Source: Chloroflexota bacterium
Lineage (GTDB): Bacteria; Chloroflexota; Dehalococcoidia; Bin125
Reading direction: 5' to 3'
Assembly (NCBI GenBank): GCA_009838915.1
Contig: VXQT01000030.1
Location: 1 to 47,108, forward strand
DNA: 47,108 nucleotides
Below the pieces are notes generated by a model. That model saw only the letters and a list, made by a program, of their open reading frames with translations. It made no database searches and had not been told where the DNA came from. Positions 26,068 through 34,442 of this stretch are shown piece after piece. The first letter of the stretch is position 1; every line of letters starts with the position of its first letter. Position numbers and translations under genes: made by a program.

Positions 26068-26640
26068 ATGAAGGTCGTGTTCTTCGAAGAGGTCGAGGGG
26101 ACTGCACTGGTCGGGGAAGTCAAGGAAGTCAAGAACGGATTCGCGCGCAACTACCTGCTGCCGCGGGGCCTCGCCGGGCCGACCACGCAGAACAATATGT
26201 TCCGCGCGGAGCGACTGGCCCAGGCCGACGCGATTCGGCAGGAGAAGCTGGACGGCGAAGCGAGCCCGGTTGCTCTGGCGATCGCCGGTCAGGAGCTGAC
26301 CTTCCAGGCGCGAGTCGGCGAACAGGGCCGACTGTTTGGCTCGATCACGGCGCGCGATATCGCCGAGCGTCTGACGGAGATCGCCGGGGCGAGCGTGCCG
26401 GAGGCGGTGATCGAACATCGCCAGGTGCTGTTGGCGCAGTCGCTGCGTTCGTTGGGCACGGAAGACGTGCGGGTGCGACTGACTCGCAACGTCTCGGCCG
26501 AGGTACGGGTGACGGTCGTACCGGATGCGGACAGCGCCGAGCTGAGTTTCGACGAAGTGGTGGCGGAAGTGGAGGAGGCGGAGGCGATCGAGCAGGAGAC
26601 CGACGAGACCGAGGAAGCCGACGAGGACTCGGAGGAGTAG
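26068..26640 (+). CDS. rplI: 50S ribosomal protein L9 with acidic tail
   Basis: L9 binds 23S rRNA near the L1 stalk and helps keep the reading frame. The N-terminal domain is MKVVFFEEVEGTALVGEVKEVKNGFARNYLLPRGLA; a connecting helix and the C-terminal domain (LFGSITARDIAERL, then VRVTVVPD) follow. The protein is 190 residues, about 40 more than usual, because of an acidic Glu/Asp tail after residue 155. The ATG has GGAG 8 bases upstream. It precedes dnaB, as in many genomes, but rpsF-ssb-rpsR lie about 8 kb further on instead of next to it. Confidence 0.95.
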   Translation: MKVVFFEEVEGTALVGEVKEVKNGFARNYLLPRGLAGPTTQNNMFRAERLAQADAIRQEKLDGEASPVALAIAGQELTFQARVGEQGRLFGSITARDIAERLTEIAGASVPEAVIEHRQVLLAQSLRSLGTEDVRVRLTRNVSAEVRVTVVPDADSAELSFDEVVAEVEEAEAIEQETDETEEADEDSEE

Positions 26641-26700
26641 CCGGCTTCGCCGCTTGCGGGTTCGGTGACGACTATCGGGCGCTGACGACGGAGGCCAGTC

Positions 26701-28188
26701 ATGGTCTCCTCTGATCCAACCTATGACGAGCAGGCCGCGGCGGGCAGGGGGAATGGGCGTGGGCGAAGCGCGCCGCGCGGCGTGCCGCAGGACCAGTCGG
26801 CCGAGGAGGCGGTGCTCGGGGCGATCCTGGTCGAGCCGGGAGTCTATGAGCGCCTCGCGGGTGTGCTCGAGCCGAATGACTTCATGGATCCGCGGCATCG
26901 GACGATCTTCGCCGCGGTCCTGGCGGTGTTTGAGCGCTATGAGCCGATCGATCAGATCACGGTGGCGGCGGAACTGTCGAACCAGGGTCGGCTGCAAGAG
27001 GCCGGCGGACAGGCCTACCTGAACGAGCTGGTCTACGAGCTACCGGCAACAGTGGGGGCAGAGCACTACGCCCGGCTGGTGCAGCGGGCGGCGACGTATC
27101 GCGACATGATTCGCGCCGCCGGCGAGATTGGCGAGCTCGCCTACCAGGCGGACCCGAACGTCGGCGAGTCGCTGACAAGGGCCGTGGAACTGATTTATGG
27201 GATTCGCGGCGCGGACCGGCGGCAGGACTTTCGCATCCTGGAAGATCTGCTGAGCGATGTACTGGGTGAAGATGGAGATACGGAGTCCGGGGTCGACGGA
27301 CCGACGCGGACGGGTTTTGCCGATCTCGACAAGTTGCTCAATGAGGGCATGCACGATTCGGACCTGGTGGTGCTGGCGGCCCGTCCCTCGGTGGGTAAAT
27401 CGGCGCTGGCCCTCACCGTCGCGCGCAATGCGGCGATCGGGCAGACACTGCCTGTGGCAATCTTCTCGCTGGAGATGTCGGCGGAGCAGGTGGCGGCCAG
27501 GCTGGTCTCGTCCGAGTCGCGAGTCGAGCAGTCGCGGTTGCGGCTGGGGCGCCACACGGAGGAGCAGGGCGGCAGGATCTCACAGGCCATCGGACTGTTG
27601 AGCCGAGCGGAGATCTACATCGACGATACGGCGGGCCAGTCGCTGGCTGAGATTCGTGCGAAGTCGCGGAACCTGCATACACGTCTGCAGGAGCGGGCCC
27701 ACCGACAGGGCGAGCATCGAGCCGGATTGGGCCTGATCATCGTCGATCACATCCAGCTCGTGCATGGTTTCGCGCGGGCGCAGAGCGACACGAATCGGGT
27801 CAGCGAGATCTCGCTGATCTCGCGGACCCTGAAGGAAATCGCGCGGGAGCTGCAGGTGCCGATCCTGGCGCTCTCGCAGTTGTCGCGTGCGGTCGAGCGT
27901 CGGCACCCGCCGGTTCCGCAGCTCTCCGACCTGCGCGAGAGCGGCTCGATCGAGCAGGACGCGGATGTGGTGATCTTCATCTATCGCGAAGACATGTACG
28001 AGCGCGAGGACTACCAGGACGACCTGGTCAGCGACGCCTCGCGGATGGGCGATCACGAGATTGCGCAGCTCCTGGTGGCCAAGCATCGGCACGGCGCGGT
28101 GGGTCGGGTCGATGTGCGGTTTGTCTCGACGATTGCCAAGTTCGAGGACTTCTACGCGCAGCCGGAGCCGGGAATCGATGAATTCTGA
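26701..28188 (+). CDS. dnaB: Replicative DNA helicase DnaB
   Basis: Hexameric 5'-3' helicase of the replication fork, 495 residues. The N-terminal domain starts near residue 27 (VPQDQSAEEAVLGAILVEPGVYERL) after a Gly/Arg-rich stretch. The RecA-like C-terminal domain has Walker A LAARPSVGKSALALTVARNA near residue 223, Walker B LIIVDHIQLVHG, and the arginine-containing end DLRESGSIEQDADVVIFIYRE. No intein interrupts it. GGAGG lies 6 bases before the ATG. Its TGA shares a base with the ATG of the DnaD-like gene (TGATG), tying it to the two following replication genes. Confidence 0.96.
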   Translation: MVSSDPTYDEQAAAGRGNGRGRSAPRGVPQDQSAEEAVLGAILVEPGVYERLAGVLEPNDFMDPRHRTIFAAVLAVFERYEPIDQITVAAELSNQGRLQEAGGQAYLNELVYELPATVGAEHYARLVQRAATYRDMIRAAGEIGELAYQADPNVGESLTRAVELIYGIRGADRRQDFRILEDLLSDVLGEDGDTESGVDGPTRTGFADLDKLLNEGMHDSDLVVLAARPSVGKSALALTVARNAAIGQTLPVAIFSLEMSAEQVAARLVSSESRVEQSRLRLGRHTEEQGGRISQAIGLLSRAEIYIDDTAGQSLAEIRAKSRNLHTRLQERAHRQGEHRAGLGLIIVDHIQLVHGFARAQSDTNRVSEISLISRTLKEIARELQVPILALSQLSRAVERRHPPVPQLSDLRESGSIEQDADVVIFIYREDMYEREDYQDDLVSDASRMGDHEIAQLLVAKHRHGAVGRVDVRFVSTIAKFEDFYAQPEPGIDEF

Positions 28189-28877
28189 TGGCGTTTGACG
28201 GCTTTCCCTCGGGTGCTCCGATGACAGTGTTGCCGCAAGCGTTACTGCGCGACCTGGCGCCGGCCATGACGGATCCTGCGGAGTTGATCGTGACGCTGTA
28301 CGCGACGGAATTGATCGGCGGGCAGCGCAGATTCCCTCGGCGCGTGCGGGCGGCGGATCTGAGGGAACAGCGGCCGTTGATAGGCGCGCTGGCTGGTGTG
28401 TGTGTCGATCGCGAGGTCGACGAGGCCTACGAGGATGGGTTGTCGGCGGCGGTGCGGCGCGGCTCGCTGTTACTCGGTCGGATGCAGTCCGAGGGCAGGT
28501 GGACCGATTGGCTGGCGCTGAACGACGCCGATGGCCGGCGCGCGTTGGAGTCGGCCTCGATGCCGGCGTCGGTCGACCGGGTGACCGGGCGTGACGCGGC
28601 GTACAGCTCAGCGCCCGAGATCTGGCAGAGTGCATTTGGGACGCCGATGCCGCCGATCCTGGCGGAAGAACTGAAGGCGGCTGAGGCGCGCTACGGCGCG
28701 GACTGGCTGTTTGACGCATTCGCTGAATCGGCGGCCAACAACGCGCGAAGCTGGCGCTATGTGCGCGCGATCCTGGAGCGCTGGGAGACGGAGGGACGCG
28801 ATGGCGGAGATGCAACGACTGGGACCGCTGCTGGCGGACTGGAGTCGTCGCGCTACCGGCACCTCTTCCGGGAGTGA
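28188..28877 (+). CDS. DnaD-domain (DnaB_2) replication protein
   Basis: The 229-residue protein is not strongly conserved, but its C-terminal part (about 140-200) has the DnaD/DnaB_2 pattern: IWQSAFGTPMPPILAEELKAA, then YGADWLFDAFAESAANNARSW, ending with YVRAILERWETEG. The final aromatic-x-x-x-I-L-x-x-W motif is the hallmark. In Firmicutes such proteins work with the loader DnaI to place DnaB at origins or stalled forks. Here it sits directly between dnaB and a DnaC/IstB-like ATPase, which supports that role. The next gene starts inside it (overlap 77 bases). Confidence 0.75.
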   Translation: MAFDGFPSGAPMTVLPQALLRDLAPAMTDPAELIVTLYATELIGGQRRFPRRVRAADLREQRPLIGALAGVCVDREVDEAYEDGLSAAVRRGSLLLGRMQSEGRWTDWLALNDADGRRALESASMPASVDRVTGRDAAYSSAPEIWQSAFGTPMPPILAEELKAAEARYGADWLFDAFAESAANNARSWRYVRAILERWETEGRDGGDATTGTAAGGLESSRYRHLFRE

Positions 28878-30198
28878 TGAGCAGCCCCTGGAGCGCGACG
28901 AATCGCTCTGGATCGCCGAGGGGGCGGCGGACTGCGATGTGTGCGGCGGGGCCGGCTATGTGCGGGTGGCGCGGCCGGTCGGCGATCCCGAGTTTGGACA
29001 GGTCCAGCCCTGCGAGTGCCGTCGCCAGGAGCAGGAAGCGCGGGCGGCCGAGCGCCTGCAACGCTTGAGCAATTTGGGTCCGCTGTCGGACGCTCGGCTG
29101 ACGGAGGATCAAGCGGCGGCCGAGCCTGCATTGGCAGCCTGCGCCTTCGCCGACGAAGCGGACGACCAGCCCGGTTGGCTGCTGTTGAGCGGGATCGCCG
29201 GTTCGGGTCGGACGGAGTTGGCGGCCGAGATGGCGAATCGCAGGATCGCCGATGGTCGCTCGGCGCTGTACTTCGTCACCGCAGATCTGCTGGACCGTCT
29301 GCGCGCGGCGATGAATGCGACGAGCGGGGGCGACTTCTCGTTCGCGTTGCTGTTCGAGCACGTGCGCGACGCGCCGTTCCTGATCCTGGACGATCTCGAT
29401 TGCATTTCGCCCACGGATTGGGCTCGCGAGAAGCTGTTCCAGTTGCTCAACCATCGGCGCAATAGCGGTCGTCGCACCGTCTTGGTGGCGGAGACAGCCG
29501 ACCTCTCGGCGATCGGTCTGCAGTCGTTCCTGACGCTCGACGTGGCGCGGCTCGAACTGGGTGAGGCGGCTGTGGGCGCGCGGTATCGGGAGTTCGGCGG
29601 GATGACCGAGGAGGTGCTGTCGCAGTACACGTTCGACAGCTTCCGCGCGGAGGGACTGGGCGGCCGCGGCGAGGCGGAGAATCTGCCCGGCGCGAAGGCG
29701 CTGGTGCAGTCCTGGTCGGAGCATCCGGCCGGATGGTTGACCCTGATCGGCGGCACTGGAGTGGGCAAGACCCATCTTGCGGCGGCGGCGGCGAACGCCC
29801 GCCTGACTGCGGGCGACCGTGTCTGCTTCGCCGTGGTGCCGGAACTGTTGGACGCGCTACGAGCCTCGTATCGAGATGACGGTGAAGCCTCGTTCGAGGC
29901 GATCTTCGCCTCGCTCAAGGAGGTCGACTTGCTGGTGCTTGACGATCTGGGCGCGCACCAGGCGACGGAGTGGGCGAGCGAGAAGCTGTACCAGCTCTGC
30001 GCCTCGCGCTATCTGCGGCGCGCGCCGACCTTGATCACGACGAACGTGGCGCCCGAAAGCCTGGATCCGAGGCTGGCGTCCCGGCTGCTCGACAGCCAAC
30101 GGGGTACCGTGCAGCACGTCAAGGCGAAGGACTATCGGACCGATCAGGAGGCGATGGTGGTTAGTCGGACGCGGCGTCGATCTCGGCGGCGGGGGTGA
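28801..30198 (+). CDS. Tandem double-AAA DnaC/IstB-like ATPase, putative helicase loader
   Basis: The 465-residue protein contains two consecutive DnaC/DnaI-type ATPase domains. An N-terminal cysteine cluster (CDVCGGAG at 45-52, CEC at 71-73) resembles the zinc-binding end of DnaI-like loaders. Domain 1 (about 125-255) has Walker A GIAGSGRT with Arg137 in place of Lys, Walker B FLILDDLD, and no sensor-1 Asn. Domain 2 (about 275-440) has an intact Walker A GGTGVGKT at 317-324, Walker B LLVLDD, sensor TTN at 413-415 and an arginine-finger-like SRLLD. ATG 28801 follows GAGGG by 5 bases. The 3' end overlaps convergent moaDE by 38 bases. Typical loaders have only one ATPase domain. Confidence 0.82.
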   Translation: MAEMQRLGPLLADWSRRATGTSSGSDEQPLERDESLWIAEGAADCDVCGGAGYVRVARPVGDPEFGQVQPCECRRQEQEARAAERLQRLSNLGPLSDARLTEDQAAAEPALAACAFADEADDQPGWLLLSGIAGSGRTELAAEMANRRIADGRSALYFVTADLLDRLRAAMNATSGGDFSFALLFEHVRDAPFLILDDLDCISPTDWAREKLFQLLNHRRNSGRRTVLVAETADLSAIGLQSFLTLDVARLELGEAAVGARYREFGGMTEEVLSQYTFDSFRAEGLGGRGEAENLPGAKALVQSWSEHPAGWLTLIGGTGVGKTHLAAAAANARLTAGDRVCFAVVPELLDALRASYRDDGEASFEAIFASLKEVDLLVLDDLGAHQATEWASEKLYQLCASRYLRRAPTLITTNVAPESLDPRLASRLLDSQRGTVQHVKAKDYRTDQEAMVVSRTRRRSRRRG

Positions 30199-30862
30199 GC
30201 GAGCCCTCAATCCACTCCTCGCCGTCGGACCAGACTTCTTTCTTCCAGATCGGGACGATGGCCTTGAGCCGGTCGATGCCGTAGTGGCAGGCTTCGATTC
30301 CCTCGCCGCGGTGGGCCGAGGCGACGGCGACGGCGACTGAGGCTTCGCCGATCTCGAGACGGCCGATGCGGTGGTGCATGGCGATGTCGAGCACGTCCCA
30401 GCGTTCTCGGATCTCGTCGGCGATCCGGCGCATGATCTTGGTCGCCATAGCCGGATACGCGTCGTACTCCAGGTAGCCGACGTCGCGTCCGAGATTGTTG
30501 TTTCGGACCACACCAAGGAACAGGGAGACGGCTCCGGCGGCGTCGGAACGCACGAGGTCGTGGATCTCGGTTGGATCCAGCGGTTCGTGCGTGATCCTGA
30601 AGAACGGGTCATCGGAGCCGCCGCTGACCGGTGGGATCAGCGCAACCTCGTCGGATGCGCAAACCGGATGATCGAGCGAGACGTACTCGGCATTGACGGC
30701 GAACATAATCGAGTCGCGCATCGGGTCGAGGCCGGGGAAGCGGTCGACGAAGGCGTCCATCACCAGCCCGGCGGTCAGCGGCTGCGGCAGGTTGCAGAGT
30801 TCGATCTGCCGGGCGCCGCACATCTCGGCGAGGTTGGCGAAGAGTTGTACGGTGAGGCGCAT
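30161..30862 (-). CDS. moaX: Fused molybdopterin synthase, MoaD-MoaE (MoaX-like)
   Basis: Molybdopterin synthase inserts two sulfurs into cyclic pyranopterin monophosphate. Residues 1-82 are MoaD (MRLTVQLFANLAEMCGARQIEL, ending PPVSGG), and residues 83-233 are MoaE (FFRITHEPLDPTEIHDLV, GAVSLFLGVVRNNNLGRDV, MHHRIGRLEIGEASVAVAVAS, then the catalytic-lysine stretch RLKAIVPIWKKEVWSDGEEW). MoaD normally works with a free C-terminal Gly-Gly that carries the thiocarboxylate. Here Gly81-Gly82 is internal, followed by Ser83. In the mycobacterial fusion MoaX, processing after this Gly-Gly is known, so similar cleavage is inferred. No other molybdenum cofactor gene is in the window. Confidence 0.9.
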   Translation of the reverse strand: MRLTVQLFANLAEMCGARQIELCNLPQPLTAGLVMDAFVDRFPGLDPMRDSIMFAVNAEYVSLDHPVCASDEVALIPPVSGGSDDPFFRITHEPLDPTEIHDLVRSDAAGAVSLFLGVVRNNNLGRDVGYLEYDAYPAMATKIMRRIADEIRERWDVLDIAMHHRIGRLEIGEASVAVAVASAHRGEGIEACHYGIDRLKAIVPIWKKEVWSDGEEWIEGSLTPAAEIDAASD

Positions 30863-30887
30863 GAACCCAGTGTATCGGCCACTCAGG

Positions 30888-31574
30888 ATGACCAGAGGCG
30901 TGGCCGAAGCGCTGATTGAGCTCGTCTTGCCCGCGCACTGCGCGTCATGCGGGGCGCCCGGATCGTTGATCTGCGGGGACTGCCGGGCGTTGATGCAGCC
31001 GGCCGCAGGACCGCGCTGTCGGCACTGTTGGCTGCCGTCGACTGTGCCGGTCTGCAGGGACTGCCTGTCGAAGCCGCTGCCCGTGCGTGAGTTGCGCGCG
31101 GGATTCGTCTATGACGGTCCCGCGCGAGCGGCGGTGCTGACGCTGAAGCACGGCGGCGTGGTTGGACTGGCGGAGGAACTTGTGCGGTTGTCCGGCGGGA
31201 TCCAGGTTGCCGTCGACATCGATCTGGTGGTTCCGATCCCGATTCCGCTCCTGCGCAGGCGGCGGAGGGGCGGGAACCAGGCGGAGCACCTGGCGCGGGC
31301 GGTTGCCACTCGAACTGGACTGGAGCTAGACGCCGGCGCGCTGCGTCGTCGGGGCTGGTGGGGTCCGCGACAGGCGCAGGCGAGTTCGAGGGCCGACCGT
31401 TCGCGGATCGTGCAAGGCGCGTTTGCGGCTGATCCGCAACTTGTAGCCGGCCGTGGCGTGTTGTTGATTGACGACGTATCCACGTCGATGGCAACGCTGT
31501 CGGAGGCTGCGCGGACGCTGCTGGCCTCGGGCGCGACCGTGGTCGACGCCTGGACAGCTGCGCGGGCGGACTGA
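30888..31574 (+). CDS. ComF family phosphoribosyltransferase-like protein
   Basis: The protein has the ComF layout: an N-terminal zinc ribbon with repeated cysteines (CASCGAPGSLICGDC, CRHC, CRDC), then a PRTase fold (DLVVPIPIPLLRRRRRGGNQAEHLA) and the PRPP-loop motif GVLLIDDVSTSMATLSEAA. The usual form of that loop is DDVxTTGAT, so the TG is replaced by SM. ComF takes part in DNA uptake in naturally competent bacteria, but the family is widespread and often unlinked to it. The start is uncertain: ATG 30888 or ATG 30861, the latter overlapping the moaX start codon on the other strand. Confidence 0.85.
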   Translation: MTRGVAEALIELVLPAHCASCGAPGSLICGDCRALMQPAAGPRCRHCWLPSTVPVCRDCLSKPLPVRELRAGFVYDGPARAAVLTLKHGGVVGLAEELVRLSGGIQVAVDIDLVVPIPIPLLRRRRRGGNQAEHLARAVATRTGLELDAGALRRRGWWGPRQAQASSRADRSRIVQGAFAADPQLVAGRGVLLIDDVSTSMATLSEAARTLLASGATVVDAWTAARAD

Positions 31575-31575
31575 G

Positions 31576-32682
31576 ATGAGGGACACTCAACCGTCGGAGT
31601 TCTGGCTGTGCTACCGGCCGTTCGCAGGGGACTGTGTTCCGGTCCAAATGGTCAATGAGGTACGGCGCGCGGTGCTGCAGGACACGGCGGAGCGCGCGCG
31701 CGAAGCCGGGTTCGATCGGGTGCGTGTGTTTGCCACCGAGCCGATCGCCGATCTGGCGGTCGAAGTAACACGCGCCGACGATGCTATCGGCGACATCGTG
31801 GCGGGCGCCGCGAGTGACGCCGCCGGACCGGTCTGCTACGCCGGATCGGGGATGCCGGCGATGACTGCGGACGACTGGTCGGCGGTGCTCGCGGCCATCG
31901 AATCAGGTAATGCGACGGCGAACCGCATGTTTTCGTGCGACTGGATCGGCGTTCCGGATGGGAGGCTGTTGAGATGCGCGGCCGGGGAGCAGGTGGACAA
32001 CCGCTTCGCGCTGTTGATCCGGGAAGGCGCGGAAGTAGAGGTTCAGTCGTTCGCGCGGTCGGCGCGGTCGTTGTTGGACGTGGACACGCCGTCGGACCTG
32101 ACGGTGCTTCAGGCTGCGGCGAGTGTAGGATCGCTTGAGGTCGGCGAACTCAGCGCCGCAGCGCTGTCCAGCTGGCGAGAGCTGGACGAACCGGTCCAAC
32201 TGGCATCGCGAGTCTTCGAGGTAATGACCCGCCAGGACGAGGAGTTGATGATCTCCGGGCGCATCAGCGGATCCGACTGGGCGATCGTGGATCGCGACAC
32301 CTCGTGTCGGGTGAGGGTGTTGTCGGAGGAACGGGGACTGCGAACTCGACAGCGCCGGGCTCGGTCTCTGCTGGGCGAGCTATATGAGTGGGCAGGTCAG
32401 GACGGGTTCCTGCTGGCACTGGAGGGGATGGGTGACGCCACGATCTGGGACACACGGCCGTTTCTGTCTCATCTTGGCTGGAACCTCTCGCGCTGCGACC
32501 GGTTCTGGGCGGATCTCGGCTGCTGGGAACGAATCACGGATAAGCGAGTACGGTCGTTGGTTTCGATGCTGGAGGACTCGGCGGTGCTGATGGGCGGGCA
32601 TTCGTTGGTCAGCGGCGGTCTGCTCGCGGGGATCGATGCAGCCTGGACACGGTGGGAGTCGGGACGCAAGTTGTCTGGTTGA
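31576..32682 (+). CDS. Unassigned protein, N-terminal half resembling a nucleotidyltransferase
   Basis: I do not recognise the full protein (368 residues). The N-terminal 170 residues have the rhythm of MobA/CofC-type nucleotidyltransferases: VNEVRRAVLQDTAERAREAGF, VCYAGSGMPAMTADDW (where that family has a GSDxPxLT-like motif) and the ending LLDVDTPSDLTVLQAA, much like the VDTPxDL end of CofC or GT-A enzymes. The remainder (from about 185) is helical, with DATIWDTRPFLSHLGWNL and VLMGGHSLVSGGLLAG, and matches nothing I know. ATG 31576 is one base after the comF stop. A role in cofactor assembly, given moaX nearby, would be speculation. Confidence 0.6.
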   Translation: MRDTQPSEFWLCYRPFAGDCVPVQMVNEVRRAVLQDTAERAREAGFDRVRVFATEPIADLAVEVTRADDAIGDIVAGAASDAAGPVCYAGSGMPAMTADDWSAVLAAIESGNATANRMFSCDWIGVPDGRLLRCAAGEQVDNRFALLIREGAEVEVQSFARSARSLLDVDTPSDLTVLQAAASVGSLEVGELSAAALSSWRELDEPVQLASRVFEVMTRQDEELMISGRISGSDWAIVDRDTSCRVRVLSEERGLRTRQRRARSLLGELYEWAGQDGFLLALEGMGDATIWDTRPFLSHLGWNLSRCDRFWADLGCWERITDKRVRSLVSMLEDSAVLMGGHSLVSGGLLAGIDAAWTRWESGRKLSG

Positions 32683-32797
32683 CTGAGGCGTCTTGACCGC
32701 GTGTAAGCTGAGATCGACTGTGGTTCGTGTGCTGCCGGACGTCTGATCCAGCGGCGGCTCGCTTCAGGCGAGTCTCCAGAACGCGAATGGGTGCGAC

Positions 32798-34060
32798 ATG
32801 GCGTTGACGTTGGCCGGTGCTGCCCTGGATGCGGCGGATGCGGAGATCGCGGCGGCGATCGAGCAGGAAGCGGGGCGGCAGCGCGATGGACTCGAGTTGA
32901 TCGCTTCGGAGAACTACCCGTCCGAGCCGGTGCTGGCTGCGATGGGGTCGGTGCTGACCAACAAGTACGCCGAGGGTTACCCGGGCAAGCGCTACTACGG
33001 CGGCTGCGAGTTTGTCGATGTCGTCGAGGAACTCGCGATTGAGCGCGCCAAGTCCCTGTTCGGCGCCGACCACGCGAATGTGCAGGCGCACTCGGGCACG
33101 CAGGCGAACATTGCGGCGTACTTTGCGCTGCTCTCGCCCGGCGACACCGCGATGGGCCTGGAGCTGAATCACGGCGGTCACCTGACTCACGGTTTGCCGG
33201 TCAACATCTCCGGCCGCTGGTTCGAGTTCGTCTCCTACGGGGTTGACCGAGAGACGGAGCTGATTGACTACGACGCGATGGCGAAGCTGGCCCGCGAGCA
33301 TCGGCCGAAGGTGATTGTGGTCGGCGCGACAGCCTATCCACGGGTCTTCGACTTCGCCCGAGCGGCGGAGATTGCGGAGTCGGTCGACGCGGTGCTGATG
33401 GTCGACATGGCGCACATCGCAGGCCTGGTCGCGGGCGGGGTGCATCCCTCGCCGGTGCCGTATGCGCCGGTGGTGACGACGACGACGCACAAGACACTGC
33501 GCGGTCCGCGCTCGGCACTGATCCTGACCAACGACGAGATGGCGCGGCCGATCGATCGGGCGATCTTCCCGGGCACGTCGGGCGGGCCGCATATGCACAC
33601 GATCGCGGCGAAGGCGGTGGCGTTGAAGGAAGCGGCGACGCCGGAGTTTGCCTCGTACGCGGCGCAGATCGTGTCGAACGCGCAGGCGCTGGCGGAGGGG
33701 CTGCAGGCGAACGGTTGGCGCGTGGTCTCCGGCGGGACCGACAATCACTTGCTGTTGCTGGATGTCGGCGTGAAGGGTCTGACGGGCAAGGCGGCGGAGT
33801 CGGCGCTGGACGCGGCCGGCATCACAGTCAACAAGAACACAATCCCATACGACACGCGGCGTCCGACGGTGACTTCGGGTATCCGCATCGGCACCCCGGC
33901 GCTGACGACTCGCGGAATGCGCGAGGACGAGATGTCACAGGTGGCTGGGTTGATTAGTCGTGTACTCGACCAGATTGACGATGCGGACGAGCACCGCCGG
34001 GTGGCCGCCGACGTGCGCGATCTCGCGTCGAGCTTCCCGATTCCCGGGATTGCGAACTGA
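32798..34060 (+). CDS. glyA: Serine hydroxymethyltransferase
   Basis: PLP enzyme that interconverts serine and glycine while charging tetrahydrofolate with a one-carbon unit. The 420-residue protein has [54 protein letters not shown] and the PLP-lysine motif [19 protein letters not shown]. The 115 bases upstream contain a 5-pair stem (CTCGC at 32758-32762, GCGAG at 32768-32772) and a TTGACC at 32692-32697, but no convincing -10. No riboswitch fold is evident. The stop codon is the beginning of a 10-base tandem repeat. Confidence 0.97.
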   Translation: MALTLAGAALDAADAEIAAAIEQEAGRQRDGLELIASENYPSEPVLAAMGSVLTNKYAEGYPGKRYYGGCEFVDVVEELAIERAKSLFGADHANVQAHSGTQANIAAYFALLSPGDTAMGLELNHGGHLTHGLPVNISGRWFEFVSYGVDRETELIDYDAMAKLAREHRPKVIVVGATAYPRVFDFARAAEIAESVDAVLMVDMAHIAGLVAGGVHPSPVPYAPVVTTTTHKTLRGPRSALILTNDEMARPIDRAIFPGTSGGPHMHTIAAKAVALKEAATPEFASYAAQIVSNAQALAEGLQANGWRVVSGGTDNHLLLLDVGVKGLTGKAAESALDAAGITVNKNTIPYDTRRPTVTSGIRIGTPALTTRGMREDEMSQVAGLISRVLDQIDDADEHRRVAADVRDLASSFPIPGIAN

Positions 34061-34088
34061 ACCGAACTGAACCGAACTGAAACGAACC
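34053..34088 (+). repeat. 10-base tandem repeat at the glyA stop
   Basis: CGAACTGAAC occurs at 34053-34062 and 34063-34072, then CGAACTGAAA at 34073-34082 and a partial CGAACC. The glyA stop codon lies inside the first copy, and every copy contains TGA in the same relative place. It ends 21 bases before the rpsF start. Confidence 0.9.
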
Positions 34089-34109
34089 AGGCAACCAGAG
34101 GAGCGAGAC

Positions 34110-34412
34110 ATGGCGCAGGGAGACACCGAGTACGAGATCATGGTGGTGCTGCACCCCGATATCGTGGGTGAGCAGGTCGAAGAGCGGATGGCGCATCTGC
34201 GGGGCCGGCTAACAGAGTTCGGCAACGACGTGACCGAGGTGATCGATTGGGGTCGGCGTCGCCTGGCCTATCCGATCAAGCAGTCGTACGAGGGTCACTA
34301 CCTGCTGGCGCACTACGACGGCGGGCCGGACTCGCGCCGCAACGAGTTGGAGCAGTCGCTGTTGATCGACGAGCAGGTGCTGCGTCATCTGATCGTCCGC
34401 CGCGACCATTAG
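34110..34412 (+). CDS. rpsF: 30S ribosomal protein S6
   Basis: S6 binds 16S rRNA together with S18. The 100-residue protein has the normal fold order: YEIMVVLHPDIVGEQVEERM, the LTEFGNDVTEVIDWGRRRLAYPIK signature, HYLLAHYDGG and the final EQVLRHLIVRRDH. GAGGAG lies 6 bases before the ATG. It begins the rpsF-ssb-rpsR group, whose frequent further partners rplI and dnaB are about 7 kb upstream here. Confidence 0.95.
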   Translation: MAQGDTEYEIMVVLHPDIVGEQVEERMAHLRGRLTEFGNDVTEVIDWGRRRLAYPIKQSYEGHYLLAHYDGGPDSRRNELEQSLLIDEQVLRHLIVRRDH

Positions 34413-34442
34413 CCTGCGGACGCAGAGTGTGAGGGTGTTCTG

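Noticed and set aside
26701-28188. Intein in DnaB (and in DnaE)
   Set aside because: Both proteins have normal length and uninterrupted Walker and catalytic motifs.
27580-29775. Open frame of about 730 codons on the minus strand under dnaB, the DnaD-like gene and the double ATPase
   Set aside because: The sense genes show clear motifs; the antisense product is low-complexity and Arg/His/Gln-rich.
32683-32797. Folate or glycine riboswitch upstream of glyA
   Set aside because: Only a 5-pair stem and no conserved core were visible; the 115-base gap offers no second helix I could match to a known class.
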